Positions 19,567-27,923 of a DNA stretch of 64,000 bases are shown here, in pieces; positions within the stretch are counted from its first letter, which is position 1; the number at the start of each line of letters is the position of its first letter. Location of the stretch: the IMG/VR virus record IMGVR_UViG_3300030004_000014, positions 24,109-88,108 of that record, one strand, 5' to 3'. A model generated the notes under the pieces. That model was not told where the DNA came from. It was given only the letters and a program-made list of their open reading frames with translations, and did no database searches. A program made the position numbers and the translations under genes. Source of the stretch: a virus.

Positions 19567-20991
19567 ATGTTAACATATGGCTTTGAACGCATTTCTTTTC
19601 AAAATAATAGTAAATTAGCTAAACGTATTTTTACTTGTGTTAATGATACAATGATTAAGTTAGAGGATAAATATAATGAAGTTAAAACATTTACGATAGG
19701 AACTGTACATCCATATACTGAAATAACTGATAAGTTTAAGAAAGAGTTAGAGACTATTGTTTTTGAAGAAACCGGAGTAAACAATCAAGTTTTTGTAGAT
19801 CCTTCTTTAACTTATTTTAATGGGGCTATGTTAACACTATTTGATCCTATCATTGAAAAAGATGATTTAAATTCTCATATTTATATTACTGATGCTATGC
19901 AAGGAACACATAACGATATAGAACATAATAAATCTAATTATAATTCATATAAACAAACATTAGAAATAATTTCAAATAATTTAGATCTAAATACTTCAAG
20001 ATTAAAGTCTAATGTTTCAAAGATAAGATCAAAGTTATTTTTATATTTATCAGTATTAATGAGTAAGTGCTTATATCCTGTTCATATTACACCAGAAGAA
20101 GTGACTGCAATGATCTTACATGAAATTGGTCACACTATGACATATATTGAATTATGTACAGCTATGTATCATAGATGTGATATTATTTCAAATTCTGTAA
20201 AACTATTACAATTAGAAAAAGATGATGAAATTTTAAATAAATACGGAACTGATCTTATTGAAATCATTAAGAATAATAAAGACCTAACAACTATAGAAAA
20301 AGAAAACTTAATTAAATTGATAACTGACGATAATAAGAATAAAGCATATAATTTAGGAATAGCAACCATCATTACTGCTATATCCGATAAGAAACTTATT
20401 TCAGATAAAAACTTTCAGAATGCTAAAGTAAGTGATATCGTATTAACTAAATTAAACTTTGCTTATATAGAAAGAATAGCTGACGAATTTTGTGTTAGGC
20501 ATGGATATGGTCATCATCTCATCTCTGGGCTTGAAAAATCTAGAAAATATCAGTTAGGAGATTTCGATACTAAGTATGTACCGTATGTAAGAACTGTCTC
20601 TACTTTAACATTATTAATGAAATATTTCTTTGGTCCTATTACAAACGGATTCATAAGTGGATACGATGATGATATCTTAAGATGCGAAGAAGTTTATTTT
20701 AATACATTAGTTCGATTTAAAGATAGTAATTTACCAAAGGATGTTTCACTAGATTTTATTAATTCTATTAAATCATTGAAGAATACTATCAATGAGATTA
20801 AGGAAAGAGATATTCATAAGTTTAGAAATTTGATATTCAGTACTATCCTACGTATATCAAATTCTGGATCATTATCAGATATGTTAGCATCTGCAAATAT
20901 GATTAGAGATTATGAGATTTTACAGAAGATGACAAACAATCTTATTCGTAATCCTTTTTACTATCAATCAGAACGACTAAAACATTTTTAA
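19567..20991 (+). CDS. M48-like zinc metallopeptidase
   Basis: 474 residues. The zinc-binding helix is ILHEIGHTMTYIE with His185, Glu186 and His189 (HExxH). A second helix carries ExxxD (Glu302 to Asp306, in YIERIADEFCVRHGYG), the third-ligand pattern of M48-type gluzincins. No transmembrane segments are seen, unlike bacterial HtpX or Ste24, so it is probably cytoplasmic or virion-associated. Residues about 60-150 and 200-280 are charged helical insertions. It sits alone between two terminators with ribosome site GAAAGGA. In a phage it could process structural proteins, cleave host proteins, or take part in lysis; the sequence does not decide between these. Confidence 0.75.
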   Translation: MLTYGFERISFQNNSKLAKRIFTCVNDTMIKLEDKYNEVKTFTIGTVHPYTEITDKFKKELETIVFEETGVNNQVFVDPSLTYFNGAMLTLFDPIIEKDDLNSHIYITDAMQGTHNDIEHNKSNYNSYKQTLEIISNNLDLNTSRLKSNVSKIRSKLFLYLSVLMSKCLYPVHITPEEVTAMILHEIGHTMTYIELCTAMYHRCDIISNSVKLLQLEKDDEILNKYGTDLIEIIKNNKDLTTIEKENLIKLITDDNKNKAYNLGIATIITAISDKKLISDKNFQNAKVSDIVLTKLNFAYIERIADEFCVRHGYGHHLISGLEKSRKYQLGDFDTKYVPYVRTVSTLTLLMKYFFGPITNGFISGYDDDILRCEEVYFNTLVRFKDSNLPKDVSLDFINSIKSLKNTINEIKERDIHKFRNLIFSTILRISNSGSLSDMLASANMIRDYEILQKMTNNLIRNPFYYQSERLKHF

Positions 20992-20996
20992 TACAG

Positions 20997-21030
20997 TAGT
21001 CTGAGAAGGCCTCTCGGCCTTCTCAGACTA
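20997..21030 (+). terminator. Hairpin terminator after the metallopeptidase gene
   Basis: A 15-bp perfect stem (20997-21011 with 21016-21030), loop TCTC, core CTGAGAAGGCC. It starts six bases after the stop codon. Confidence 0.85.
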
Positions 21031-21064
21031 GGATATCTATATAAATTGTAATTCGTTTTATTTC

Positions 21065-21084
21065 AGATATATATTACTATTTTG
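21065..21084 (+). promoter_or_regulatory. TATATTAC-type phage promoter
   Basis: The 20-mer AGATATATATTACTATTTTG contains TATATTAC at 21070-21077. The same 20 bases occur at 43483-43502, also upstream of a small GC-rich membrane-protein gene, and at 45741-45760. TATATTAC is the known core of early promoters of phiKZ, read by its virion RNA polymerase. It lies just after a terminator and about 80 bases before the ATG at 21158. Confidence 0.65.
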
Positions 21085-21157
21085 CATAGATAGATATAGA
21101 AGTCTCGTTTGTGCTAGATACGGCAAGGTATCTATAAGTAACTTGAGGAGAGCCATC

Positions 21158-21835
21158 ATGTCACTTAATCCCGAAGATGAACAGTTCGGCGATGATGGCG
21201 AGCAAGGAACTCCTAAGTTCGCCCTTCCTCCGAGAGAGCTTAAAGCTGTCCCGTTGGAGGCGACACCCGAACGAGTTGCGGAGCTTAATCGTCGAGGAAC
21301 GGTTGTTGCCAATATCCTCAACGAACTTGTTCGGCAGGATGAGCTCGCAGGCTTTACGCCGGAACAAATCAAGATCCGACATAAAGCTCAGTACTACCAA
21401 GCTTTAGCATTACAGACGCTCAATCCGAACGCCTGCATCACAATTATCGATCCTTTGGAGAATCTCGAAATGCCCAAGAACAACGAAACCCTCGTCGACA
21501 TCGCCAATTCCCAGGCCGTCAACCTCGAAACCATCGAAGTGAAGCCCGAGATCATTCGACTCGAATCAGGCGAACTTGTGCAGGTCCTGCGTCTGTCGAA
21601 CGGCCAGATCATTCCGCTCAATCAGCGTGGCGGCATCAACCAGACCACCGGCAATCCCCAGATCATTTCCGTTCCGGCGGAAAAGGAAGAAGAAGAAGGT
21701 TATTCCTGGAAGAAGATCGCGCTCGGCGTGGTCGGCCTCGCCATCGTCGGCGGCGCCCTCTATTACGGCTACAAACAAATCAGCGGCAATTCCGAAGCTG
21801 TCGGCGATGTGGCCATGGCTCTGGCTGAAGTCTGA
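21158..21835 (+). CDS. Small GC-rich protein with C-terminal membrane anchor
   Basis: 225 residues from the ATG at 21158, which has GAGGAG seven bases upstream. The TTG at 21143 is in frame but lies inside that ribosome site. The N-terminal part is acidic and charged. Residues about 185-215 are YSWKKIALGVVGLAIVGGALYYGYK, a clear single transmembrane helix flanked by Lys, leaving a short C-terminal tail. Codon use is GC-rich, in contrast to neighbours, increasingly so in the 3' half. It has its own TATATTAC promoter and terminator, so it is a single-gene unit that may be expressed early. Function unknown. Confidence 0.7.
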   Translation: MSLNPEDEQFGDDGEQGTPKFALPPRELKAVPLEATPERVAELNRRGTVVANILNELVRQDELAGFTPEQIKIRHKAQYYQALALQTLNPNACITIIDPLENLEMPKNNETLVDIANSQAVNLETIEVKPEIIRLESGELVQVLRLSNGQIIPLNQRGGINQTTGNPQIISVPAEKEEEEGYSWKKIALGVVGLAIVGGALYYGYKQISGNSEAVGDVAMALAEV

Positions 21836-21846
21836 TCGGCATGGAT

Positions 21847-21868
21847 GGGGGAGAGTAACATCTCCCCC
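21847..21868 (+). terminator. Hairpin terminator after the GC-rich membrane gene
   Basis: An 8-bp stem GGGGGAGA/TCTCCCCC with loop GTAACA, followed shortly by ATTTTATTTTTCTTT. It resembles the GGGG-type hairpin at 43722-43743 that follows the other small GC-rich membrane gene. Confidence 0.7.
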
Positions 21869-21910
21869 TCCGTCCATACAATTTTATTTTTCTTTATGTG
21901 GAGAAAAACT

Positions 21911-22333
21911 ATGGATGACCTCATTGAATGTTATTTGATAATCGATAGCATTCAATTTTATTATACTTCAAAACATGATGGAGTTTGTGTTATTCAGGTT
22001 GATAATTACTTTAAAGGAAATAGCTACAAGCCAGTAAAGAAAGTTTATGGAATTGGTAAACCCATTAATAGATTAGAAACTAAAATTTCTAATTTAGAAA
22101 TGCCAATAAAGAATGGGTACTTATTTGAAAAAGTAGATAGTATCATATATTTTGTTGCTATTGAAGAACGAACAGATATTAAAATAATTTGGGATACCAG
22201 AAATACAATTTCATTAGTTGATTTTATCGAGAAGCGAGTACATGCTATTGATGCTATTGACAAGACTTTAAAAAGTAGAATTATTTGGAAACTGGAGAAT
22301 GATCATGGGTACTGGCGAAACGCTGTAAATTGA
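21911..22333 (+). CDS. Small unknown protein, 140 aa
   Basis: The ATG at 21911 has GGAG upstream (TGTGGAGAAAAACT). An in-frame ATG at 21845 would place the start inside the terminator hairpin and is less likely. The protein begins MDDLIECYLIIDSIQFYY, and is a small alpha/beta fold; the segment YFKGNSYKPVKKVYGIGKP and later RNTISLVDFIEKRVHAID resemble a compact nucleic-acid or nuclease-accessory domain, but I do not recognise a family. It is followed by a hairpin shared with the convergent operon. Confidence 0.55.
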   Translation: MDDLIECYLIIDSIQFYYTSKHDGVCVIQVDNYFKGNSYKPVKKVYGIGKPINRLETKISNLEMPIKNGYLFEKVDSIIYFVAIEERTDIKIIWDTRNTISLVDFIEKRVHAIDAIDKTLKSRIIWKLENDHGYWRNAVN

Positions 22334-22363
22334 TGAAGGACGAGGCTATGCCTCGTCCTTCAT
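22333..22363. terminator. Bidirectional hairpin terminator
   Basis: A 14-bp perfect stem (22333-22346 with 22350-22363), loop TAT, core GAAGGACGAGGC. It begins at the last base of the plus-strand gene and ends ten bases before the stop of the minus-strand gene. Confidence 0.8.
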
Positions 22364-22372
22364 TGATATTTT

Positions 22373-22786
22373 TTAAGAAGATGTGTTTGTCACAGTACAT
22401 TTATATCCAGCATTGCTTAAAATAGTAATGATACTATCTTGTCCATTATTAGGAATATCATAAACATCTATAGTGTAAATGGTCGTATCTTGAATAATAC
22501 TAAAACTACCATTCTGAATCCATTCATTGGCAAATACAACCAATGTACCATCATCGAGTCTAATTAAGAAATATGTTAATGTCTGATAAGCTGGGATAGC
22601 ACTATTATTTTTTTGTGCATCTGTATTATACTGAACAATATCACGATACTGTTGAGCAATGTCATACTCAACAATACCACGGATAGTACCAGAATAGCTG
22701 ACACTATCTTTGTTATTAACTGATGTAAAAACTACTTTATCTCCACGAATACTATCTGTAACATATTGAGTCATTGTAGATGTCAT
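22373..22786 (-). CDS. Small unknown protein, 137 aa
   Basis: The ATG at 22786 directly follows the TAA stop of the chaperonin gene with no spacer, and GGAG lies upstream inside that gene. The protein is beta-rich (KVVFTSVNNKDSVSYSGTIRGIVEYD; RLDDGTLVVFANEWI), with the look of an SH3-like or small beta-barrel fold, no Cys motif and no signal. It is the last gene of the minus-strand operon. It may be a partner of the chaperonin or a small structural protein. It does not obviously resemble the GroES family, which has a mobile loop with a conserved hydrophobic triad. Confidence 0.55.
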   Translation of the reverse strand: MTSTMTQYVTDSIRGDKVVFTSVNNKDSVSYSGTIRGIVEYDIAQQYRDIVQYNTDAQKNNSAIPAYQTLTYFLIRLDDGTLVVFANEWIQNGSFSIIQDTTIYTIDVYDIPNNGQDSIITILSNAGYKCTVTNTSS

Positions 22787-24655
22787 TTATTTAATCTCCG
22801 TATTAACCGTATCTGGTATGATGATCTTGGAGGAATTAATGATCTTGGGAAGAACTTCCTTAAATCGTTTGATCATCTCAGAATACGTTTCAATTGGCTG
22901 TACCAATACAATATACTCAAGGTCTTCAACAGTAGGAGGAGTATCACTATAAGAAAATATAAGTGTTTTTAAAATAGTAGATTCGGAAAGATAATAAGTT
23001 TCTTTGTTATTATGAAGTCTATAGCTGAAAATTTCTTCATCAAAATTAACATCTATGAGATCTTTTCTATCAATATCTGTATGGATAATTTCGAGAAGTT
23101 CTCTAAAGATGTGTGCGTATTGAGTAAATTTAGTACTGTATACACAGTTTAAATACATATTAGAAACACCATCAAGAATAAATCCAGATTCAATACTAGA
23201 GAGAACAGCACCAAATGAATCTTTAATGATCTGAAAATCTGTTAAGCACTCATAACGAGCACCAGATATCGTAATAATTTTTGGTTTAACACAAACTAGC
23301 TTTCTATAGAAATTAATATATTCCCTTGCTAAGATATCATCATTGCCAGAATTAACTTGTTTATTACCAGAAGTGAGTTCTTCAATACGAGCTTTGAGTT
23401 CATCGACAAGTTCTGTATAGGGTCTAAACTTATTTCTGTTGAGATAAAATGGATGGAATCTATTGTTTGTCTTTTTATAAATATTATTGATTGTAATAAA
23501 CTTGTCTTTATAATGAAACGAAGCATTCCGAATAATTGAATTCTCTAAAGGTTTATCATTCATATAGTTTTCAGCAACAGAATATTTACCAGAACAAGCA
23601 AGAATAGCTTTGAATAATAAAGCACCCTTTCCGGCCATAACATTACCCATAGCTGTAATAGGAATGATTTTGTTCTTATGTTTACGATTATAATTACGAG
23701 TAATATCATAAACTTGAGAATCAAAGTTGGGGCACATAAGAAGTAATGTATTTTTAAGTTCTTCTTCATTTGTAATTCTTGTCAAATATTCCATAACCAG
23801 TGTATAATCCATAGAACCTGGAATAAGAGCGTCTTCAATAACAAGAATATCGCATTTCTTATATATGCACTGAGTATCTAGTTTATAGTTCATATAGTCT
23901 TGGTTAAGTGTACCGTTAAACATAAAATCATAATTTTGTTCTTCAACTGTAAATCTCTCAGAGGTTTCAAATGGAATCTGATTAACTGTGAACATACCAT
24001 TAAATTCTTCAGGTAGGGATTCGACAACATCACAGATAGCTCTAGCAATCTGATGATCGAACTTAGAAGAAATCATAGCTTGGTTATATGCAACAAAACG
24101 AATAGCTTCTTCTTTAGTAATATTAAAATGTTTAACAAGTGAAAATTCAGAATTGTCTATGGTAATGGCACCATCTTCAATACACGATTCGATAAAATCA
24201 ATAAAGGCATTTAATTCATTAATGATTTCTTTGGATGATTTAATATCATTAGAAATAATATTTAGAAATTTAAAATTCTCACGTTTAATTCTAAAGAAAT
24301 GTTCAATGATACTTAGGAAAATATACATAGTCGATGTAGTACCATCTTTAGCTTTATCATCAATTCTATTTCCAATATACTTCAACAGATCAGAGATGTG
24401 ATGCTGAACTCCATTAGCATATTCAATAGAACTAATAATCGTAATACCATCATTCGTAAATAAATTATTATATTTTTCTCGATAGTTATTTCCATTAAAT
24501 AAAACAATCATAGCATCAGATGCATCGGGGCCACAATGTTCTGACAAAAGATATTTCATTTTAACACATGTATCAATAACAAAATCAACAAACTTCTTAC
24601 CACTGATAATATTTAAACTATTCTTATCTCTATTCAGATTTGTTTTTTCTGACAT
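22787..24655 (-). CDS. Divergent phage GroEL-like chaperonin
   Basis: 622 residues versus about 548 in GroEL. The N-terminal equatorial domain is recognisable: GPDASDAMIVLFNG matches the GPKGRNVVL region, then FTNDGITIISSIEYAN matches the TKDGVSVAREIEL region, then DKAKDGTTSTM matches the GDGTTTAT ATP loop with Asp104 in the place of GroEL Asp87. A C-terminal equatorial half with DSFGAVLSSIESGFILDGVSN corresponds to the GroEL EEGVVAGGG region including the catalytic Asp. The apical domain between is poorly conserved. Phage chaperonins of this type are known in EL and OBP phages. It probably folds phage virion or replication proteins. It overlaps the end of the upstream reading frame by 26 bases. 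No GroES-like gene is seen nearby. Confidence 0.8.
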   Translation of the reverse strand: MSEKTNLNRDKNSLNIISGKKFVDFVIDTCVKMKYLLSEHCGPDASDAMIVLFNGNNYREKYNNLFTNDGITIISSIEYANGVQHHISDLLKYIGNRIDDKAKDGTTSTMYIFLSIIEHFFRIKRENFKFLNIISNDIKSSKEIINELNAFIDFIESCIEDGAITIDNSEFSLVKHFNITKEEAIRFVAYNQAMISSKFDHQIARAICDVVESLPEEFNGMFTVNQIPFETSERFTVEEQNYDFMFNGTLNQDYMNYKLDTQCIYKKCDILVIEDALIPGSMDYTLVMEYLTRITNEEELKNTLLLMCPNFDSQVYDITRNYNRKHKNKIIPITAMGNVMAGKGALLFKAILACSGKYSVAENYMNDKPLENSIIRNASFHYKDKFITINNIYKKTNNRFHPFYLNRNKFRPYTELVDELKARIEELTSGNKQVNSGNDDILAREYINFYRKLVCVKPKIITISGARYECLTDFQIIKDSFGAVLSSIESGFILDGVSNMYLNCVYSTKFTQYAHIFRELLEIIHTDIDRKDLIDVNFDEEIFSYRLHNNKETYYLSESTILKTLIFSYSDTPPTVEDLEYIVLVQPIETYSEMIKRFKEVLPKIINSSKIIIPDTVNTEIK

Positions 24656-25088
24656 ACTTAATACCTTCCTTGTCTAATTTTTGTTTTCTTTGTTCTTCTT
24701 CATATTCTTTAATACGACGTTCATTATCTTCTATGATTATTTTTTCTAATACAGTAAATCTATGATACGTTAATTTCATAGTTTCTTTTAAGTTTAATCC
24801 AAACTTAGTATGCCATTCTGTATTGAATAAAATATTAGCTACCTTCTTATAAAGTTTATTAAACTCCCAATGCTTAGATCTATTATGAAAACCAACATCT
24901 GACATATATGGTAATAGTGAATCAATATGAAGAGTTTCTTCATTAATAGCTTGTAATAGCGAAGTTCTTACAATACCGTAAATACCTCTTAAATTTAATT
25001 CTCGAATAAGATTCTCTTTTTTATTAATACTTGCTTCTACTTCTTCTTGTGTAACATCATCAATCGAGTCTGCGACTGAATAAAAAAA
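24630..25088 (-). CDS. -1 frame extension of the zinc-ribbon protein, reached by frameshift
   Basis: In the -1 frame relative to the gene at 25037-26698, an open frame runs without a stop from the slippery T7 run to a TAA at 24630, giving 150 residues after the shift. The first possible ATG in this frame is at 24905 and has no ribosome site. Between the slip site and that ATG I saw no ATG, GTG or TTG codon in about 59 codons, so an independent start is unlikely. The sequence (for example VTQEEVEASINKKENLIREL) is typical helical coding sequence. The product would be a fusion of about 689 residues. Its final bases overlap the start of the chaperonin gene. Confidence 0.65.
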   Translation of the reverse strand, partial: FFYSVADSIDDVTQEEVEASINKKENLIRELNLRGIYGIVRTSLLQAINEETLHIDSLLPYMSDVGFHNRSKHWEFNKLYKKVANILFNTEWHTKFGLNLKETMKLTYHRFTVLEKIIIEDNERRIKEYEEEQRKQKLDKEGIKYVRKNKSE

Positions 25089-26698
25089 GTGGTTTCGGGG
25101 TCCACCGTATAAAACCCTTCAGAATAGGTTTCAGGAGTATGACCACAATGAGGGCAAGATTTAACCGGATAGCAAATATGAGAAATCTCAGACTTACCAA
25201 TAAACTTTTCAACATCTTGAGGAAGATTACATCCAGGATTACGCTTAAACAGAATAGATAAACCTTCATTAATAACAGATTCTTCAGTACTTTCTTTATT
25301 CACCTTACCATTCTTAACAATACGGATTTTACTAATATAGGGAACGTATGATTTAAATAAGGAATACTTCAAAGCAATATCAATTGAATCTCTACGCTCT
25401 TTATCATTATTACCATGTTCTTGTGCAATGATTTCAGAAACAAAACGACGGCCATATTCAAGATATTGTTTAATAGACGGAATACTGAATTCAAATTCAA
25501 ACTGAACATTATCAGAAACAGTATAACGACCAGTGTCTTTGAACCCTAAGAGTTCTTGATACTTGGTATACATATCAGGAGTAACAGTTTTCATGCTCTT
25601 AAGATTAAAGATATTATCAACCTTCATTTTACTAAAATCATTACGACGAAGTTTAATGATATTAATCAGTTCAGTGACAGAATTATTGCATGACGTACAA
25701 ACATAAGTATAATTATAACCTTCGGGATGCATAAGCGCCGCAAGTGTCAACATAATAACAGGATAATCAGTAATCTTAATATTTGAAATAAGAGTGTCTT
25801 CGAGACGCCAATTACTCAGATTAGTCCCAACTGTAGAATCTAAGAACAGACGAGTACCTTCTTCTTTAATAAAGAAATCATTAAACAAATAGAAAACAAC
25901 ACCAAGTTCACGACCATAAACATTAATAGATTCATAGGCATTATTAAAATATGCATTTAATTTATCCATATCAGGATGTGCCAATTCAATATTAAAACCA
26001 CTATTCATAAGAGGAATACGCATACAGTCACTAACTTCGAACCTGACTTCATTAAGACCGTCAATAGAATCAATAATACGAATATCATTATGATCAGTAG
26101 GTTTAACAGTATAGCGATTACCAAGAATACCTTTACCCTTATCATCGATATATGTAGGAGCAAACATACTCTTATTTTCAATATCTTTAATAGCTAATTG
26201 TCGGCGAATAGCTTCTGTTTCAAAAGGAGTATTATTCTGAGTACCACGTACTGTATTAATAAATGCCTGAGCGACAGGATCGGTATCGATCTTATCTTCG
26301 GGAATATCACTGAAATAAGCATTCATTGCCTTAATAACATCTTCACTTTTCTGACCAATAAAATACCCTGTATTCTCAGCCATTAATTCAAAATTAGCTT
26401 TATCGACAATATCGTTTTCAGTTTCCACTGAACCATCTTCGGCGATTTCGTCGTAGAAAGGCTCAGCTTCAACATCGTCGATATCATCAGAAACAACAAT
26501 AACTTTATTTTCTAAAGGAGTTTTATCAGAAGAATTATTAGTTTCATTATTTGATTCGAGTTCAGTAGTTAAAGATTCTTCATTACCACTAACGCTATTA
26601 ACCACACCACCACTTCCACCATCCATGGTAAATGTTGGAGTTATTTTTAAAATATCTTTATCTAACAGATTATCAGTTTTGTTAGGATCGTCGGACAT
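25037..26698 (-). CDS. Zinc-ribbon protein, possible tail-assembly or hub protein, frame 0 product
   Basis: 553 residues with ribosome site AAAGGGA. The first ~110 residues are acidic and low-complexity. The core (about 120-520) contains two Cys pairs, CTSC (Cys334, Cys337) and CPHC (Cys515, Cys518), which could form one zinc site, and a hydrophobic helix before the first pair (DYPVIMLTLAALMHPEGYNY). The reading frame ends 14 codons after a slippery TTTTTTT run (25082-25088). Tail-assembly chaperones of many phages are made in short and frameshifted long forms, and T4 gp26/gp51 occupy similar positions. The overlap makes a tail or baseplate-hub assembly role plausible, but the family match was not verified. 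Confidence 0.5.
   Translation of the reverse strand: MSDDPNKTDNLLDKDILKITPTFTMDGGSGGVVNSVSGNEESLTTELESNNETNNSSDKTPLENKVIVVSDDIDDVEAEPFYDEIAEDGSVETENDIVDKANFELMAENTGYFIGQKSEDVIKAMNAYFSDIPEDKIDTDPVAQAFINTVRGTQNNTPFETEAIRRQLAIKDIENKSMFAPTYIDDKGKGILGNRYTVKPTDHNDIRIIDSIDGLNEVRFEVSDCMRIPLMNSGFNIELAHPDMDKLNAYFNNAYESINVYGRELGVVFYLFNDFFIKEEGTRLFLDSTVGTNLSNWRLEDTLISNIKITDYPVIMLTLAALMHPEGYNYTYVCTSCNNSVTELINIIKLRRNDFSKMKVDNIFNLKSMKTVTPDMYTKYQELLGFKDTGRYTVSDNVQFEFEFSIPSIKQYLEYGRRFVSEIIAQEHGNNDKERRDSIDIALKYSLFKSYVPYISKIRIVKNGKVNKESTEESVINEGLSILFKRNPGCNLPQDVEKFIGKSEISHICYPVKSCPHCGHTPETYSEGFYTVDPETTFFIQSQTRLMMLHKKK
25082..25088 (-). other. Slippery heptamer for -1 ribosomal frameshifting
   Basis: The mRNA reads ACT TTT TTT ATT CAG in frame 0, giving the heptamer U-UUU-UUU in exactly the X-XXX-XXX phase needed for a -1 slip. 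After the slip the codons are TAT TCA GTC GCA GAC. Just downstream is only a weak stem (AGTC GCA GACT), so a stronger stimulatory structure was not seen by eye. Confidence 0.65.
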
Positions 26699-26699
26699 T

Positions 26700-27482
26700 T
26701 TACACAGTCCCTTTCTTTTTTGGGATGACGAATGATAGACACCTTACATCATACATTTCTACATAATTTTCTTCTCTTACATATGCACCATATCGAATAC
26801 CAGATTCGTCTTTAACTTTATAATAAACTATATATATTTCAGTAGTGTCATTTAGTGGTTTTAAGATATTATTACCAGCTACAAAAAGAAATGATAGCTG
26901 ATTATATTCATTATTAAGATTGAGAATACTAAGCTCTTCTGGCTCTTGTTTATGAACAAAACTATTAGTATTTTTTGGTATTGTTATTTTTACTTTAGGA
27001 TTTAATGTGTTATCGAAGAATTCATTAATACTTTTTTCATATTCAGTTATAATGCTTGATATAATAAAGAATTCGTCACATATACCACAGATACGTTTCT
27101 TAACATCATCTTTGTTAATATAAATGTTATTATCAATATGTTCAATAACAACGCCATCAAAATTCCACTTTAATTTATTCATAAAAGCTGTAAATTCATT
27201 AATATAAAAGACATAACATTTATTCTTTTTAAAATCGAATAATTTAAGGAATTCTGTGAAAATTGCTTTTTCTTCTTCATTTAATAAATTAACAACACCT
27301 ATAGAAAATCGAATATCACCAAATTCAAACCTAGACGGTTTTGCATTAGATAAAAGAATATGATCATCCTTAACAAGATTAATATACATATATTGTAATT
27401 TTCTATTAAAAGGTCTTTGTAGATACTCTTGAAAAATATCTTGAAGTTTATATTTTTTTCGTTCTTTAGGTTTTTTCGTCAT
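26700..27482 (-). CDS. Unknown protein, 260 aa
   Basis: Starts with a very basic segment (MTKKPKERKKYK) and overlaps the upstream gene by 17 bases, suggesting translational coupling. The remainder is alpha/beta with Phe and Tyr, including NKCYVFYINEFTAFMNKLKWNF and a Cys pair in KRICGICDEFF. The C-terminal part has beta strands (TTEIYIVYYKVKDESGIRYG). No known motif could be assigned. It lies one base before the start of the zinc-ribbon protein, so it may share its pathway (tail assembly). Confidence 0.6.
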   Translation of the reverse strand: MTKKPKERKKYKLQDIFQEYLQRPFNRKLQYMYINLVKDDHILLSNAKPSRFEFGDIRFSIGVVNLLNEEEKAIFTEFLKLFDFKKNKCYVFYINEFTAFMNKLKWNFDGVVIEHIDNNIYINKDDVKKRICGICDEFFIISSIITEYEKSINEFFDNTLNPKVKITIPKNTNSFVHKQEPEELSILNLNNEYNQLSFLFVAGNNILKPLNDTTEIYIVYYKVKDESGIRYGAYVREENYVEMYDVRCLSFVIPKKKGTV

Positions 27483-27759
27483 TTTTTGTAAGATTGAGTT
27501 CAGAAATTGTTTCTCTTAATTTAGCATCTACTGCATTAATACCATCATTAAGTTTAATAAGACTATCGGCAGATGTATGACTAGGTTCGGTAATCAGATT
27601 TTTCATACCATCAGAAGCAAGAGATAAAATAGTTAATGTGTCAGAGGTGGAATCAGTAACACCGAGCTTTGAAATACCATCGATAGTGTTATCGATAGTC
27701 TTCAGACGATCGGACTGATGATTGAGCTCTTTTGTGATATTTGGGCAAGTATCGACCAT
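27466..27759 (-). CDS. Small helical protein, 97 aa
   Basis: First gene of the minus-strand operon, with ribosome site AGAGGA four bases before the ATG. The product is Thr/Ser/Asp/Leu-rich, predicted to be helical (for example LNHQSDRLKTIDNTIDGIS and AKLRETISELNLTKND) and could form a coiled coil. No known family. The small size and position make an assembly factor or structural accessory possible. Confidence 0.55.
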   Translation of the reverse strand: MVDTCPNITKELNHQSDRLKTIDNTIDGISKLGVTDSTSDTLTILSLASDGMKNLITEPSHTSADSLIKLNDGINAVDAKLRETISELNLTKNDEKT

Positions 27760-27923
27760 AGTGTCCTCTAATTTTCAAGATGTTATTCCTCATTGGGTTC
27801 TTACGGAATCATTACCTTGGAGATTTCAGTCTTATAATGTAATATGAAAATTTATTAATATACTAATAATTAACGAATTTATCTTATAAGAATTCTAGAA
27901 TATATGCATAGGAGTTTGTGTTC
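27760..27923. promoter_or_regulatory. Divergent promoter region, 164 bp
   Basis: This is the longest gap between divergent genes in the window. It separates the minus-strand chaperonin/tail operon from the plus-strand DNA polymerase operon. The half nearer the polymerase is very AT-rich (TTATTAATATACTAATAATTAACG around 27850-27875, then CTTATAAGAATTC). The plus-strand ribosome site is AGGAG at 27911-27915. No exact TATATTAC is seen. Confidence 0.5.

Noticed and set aside
21566-21938. Overlapping reading frames in both directions within the GC-rich 225-residue gene
   Set aside because: They arise from few stop codons in GC-rich sequence; the chosen frame has the ribosome site, the membrane helix and the terminator right after it.
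22373-22786. 137-residue protein as a GroES
   Set aside because: Its place next to the chaperonin is suggestive, but no mobile loop or conserved GroES segments are visible.
24630-24905. Independent 91-residue gene starting at ATG 24905
   Set aside because: No ribosome site upstream and the frame is open back to the slippery site, so it fits better as the -1 frameshift extension.
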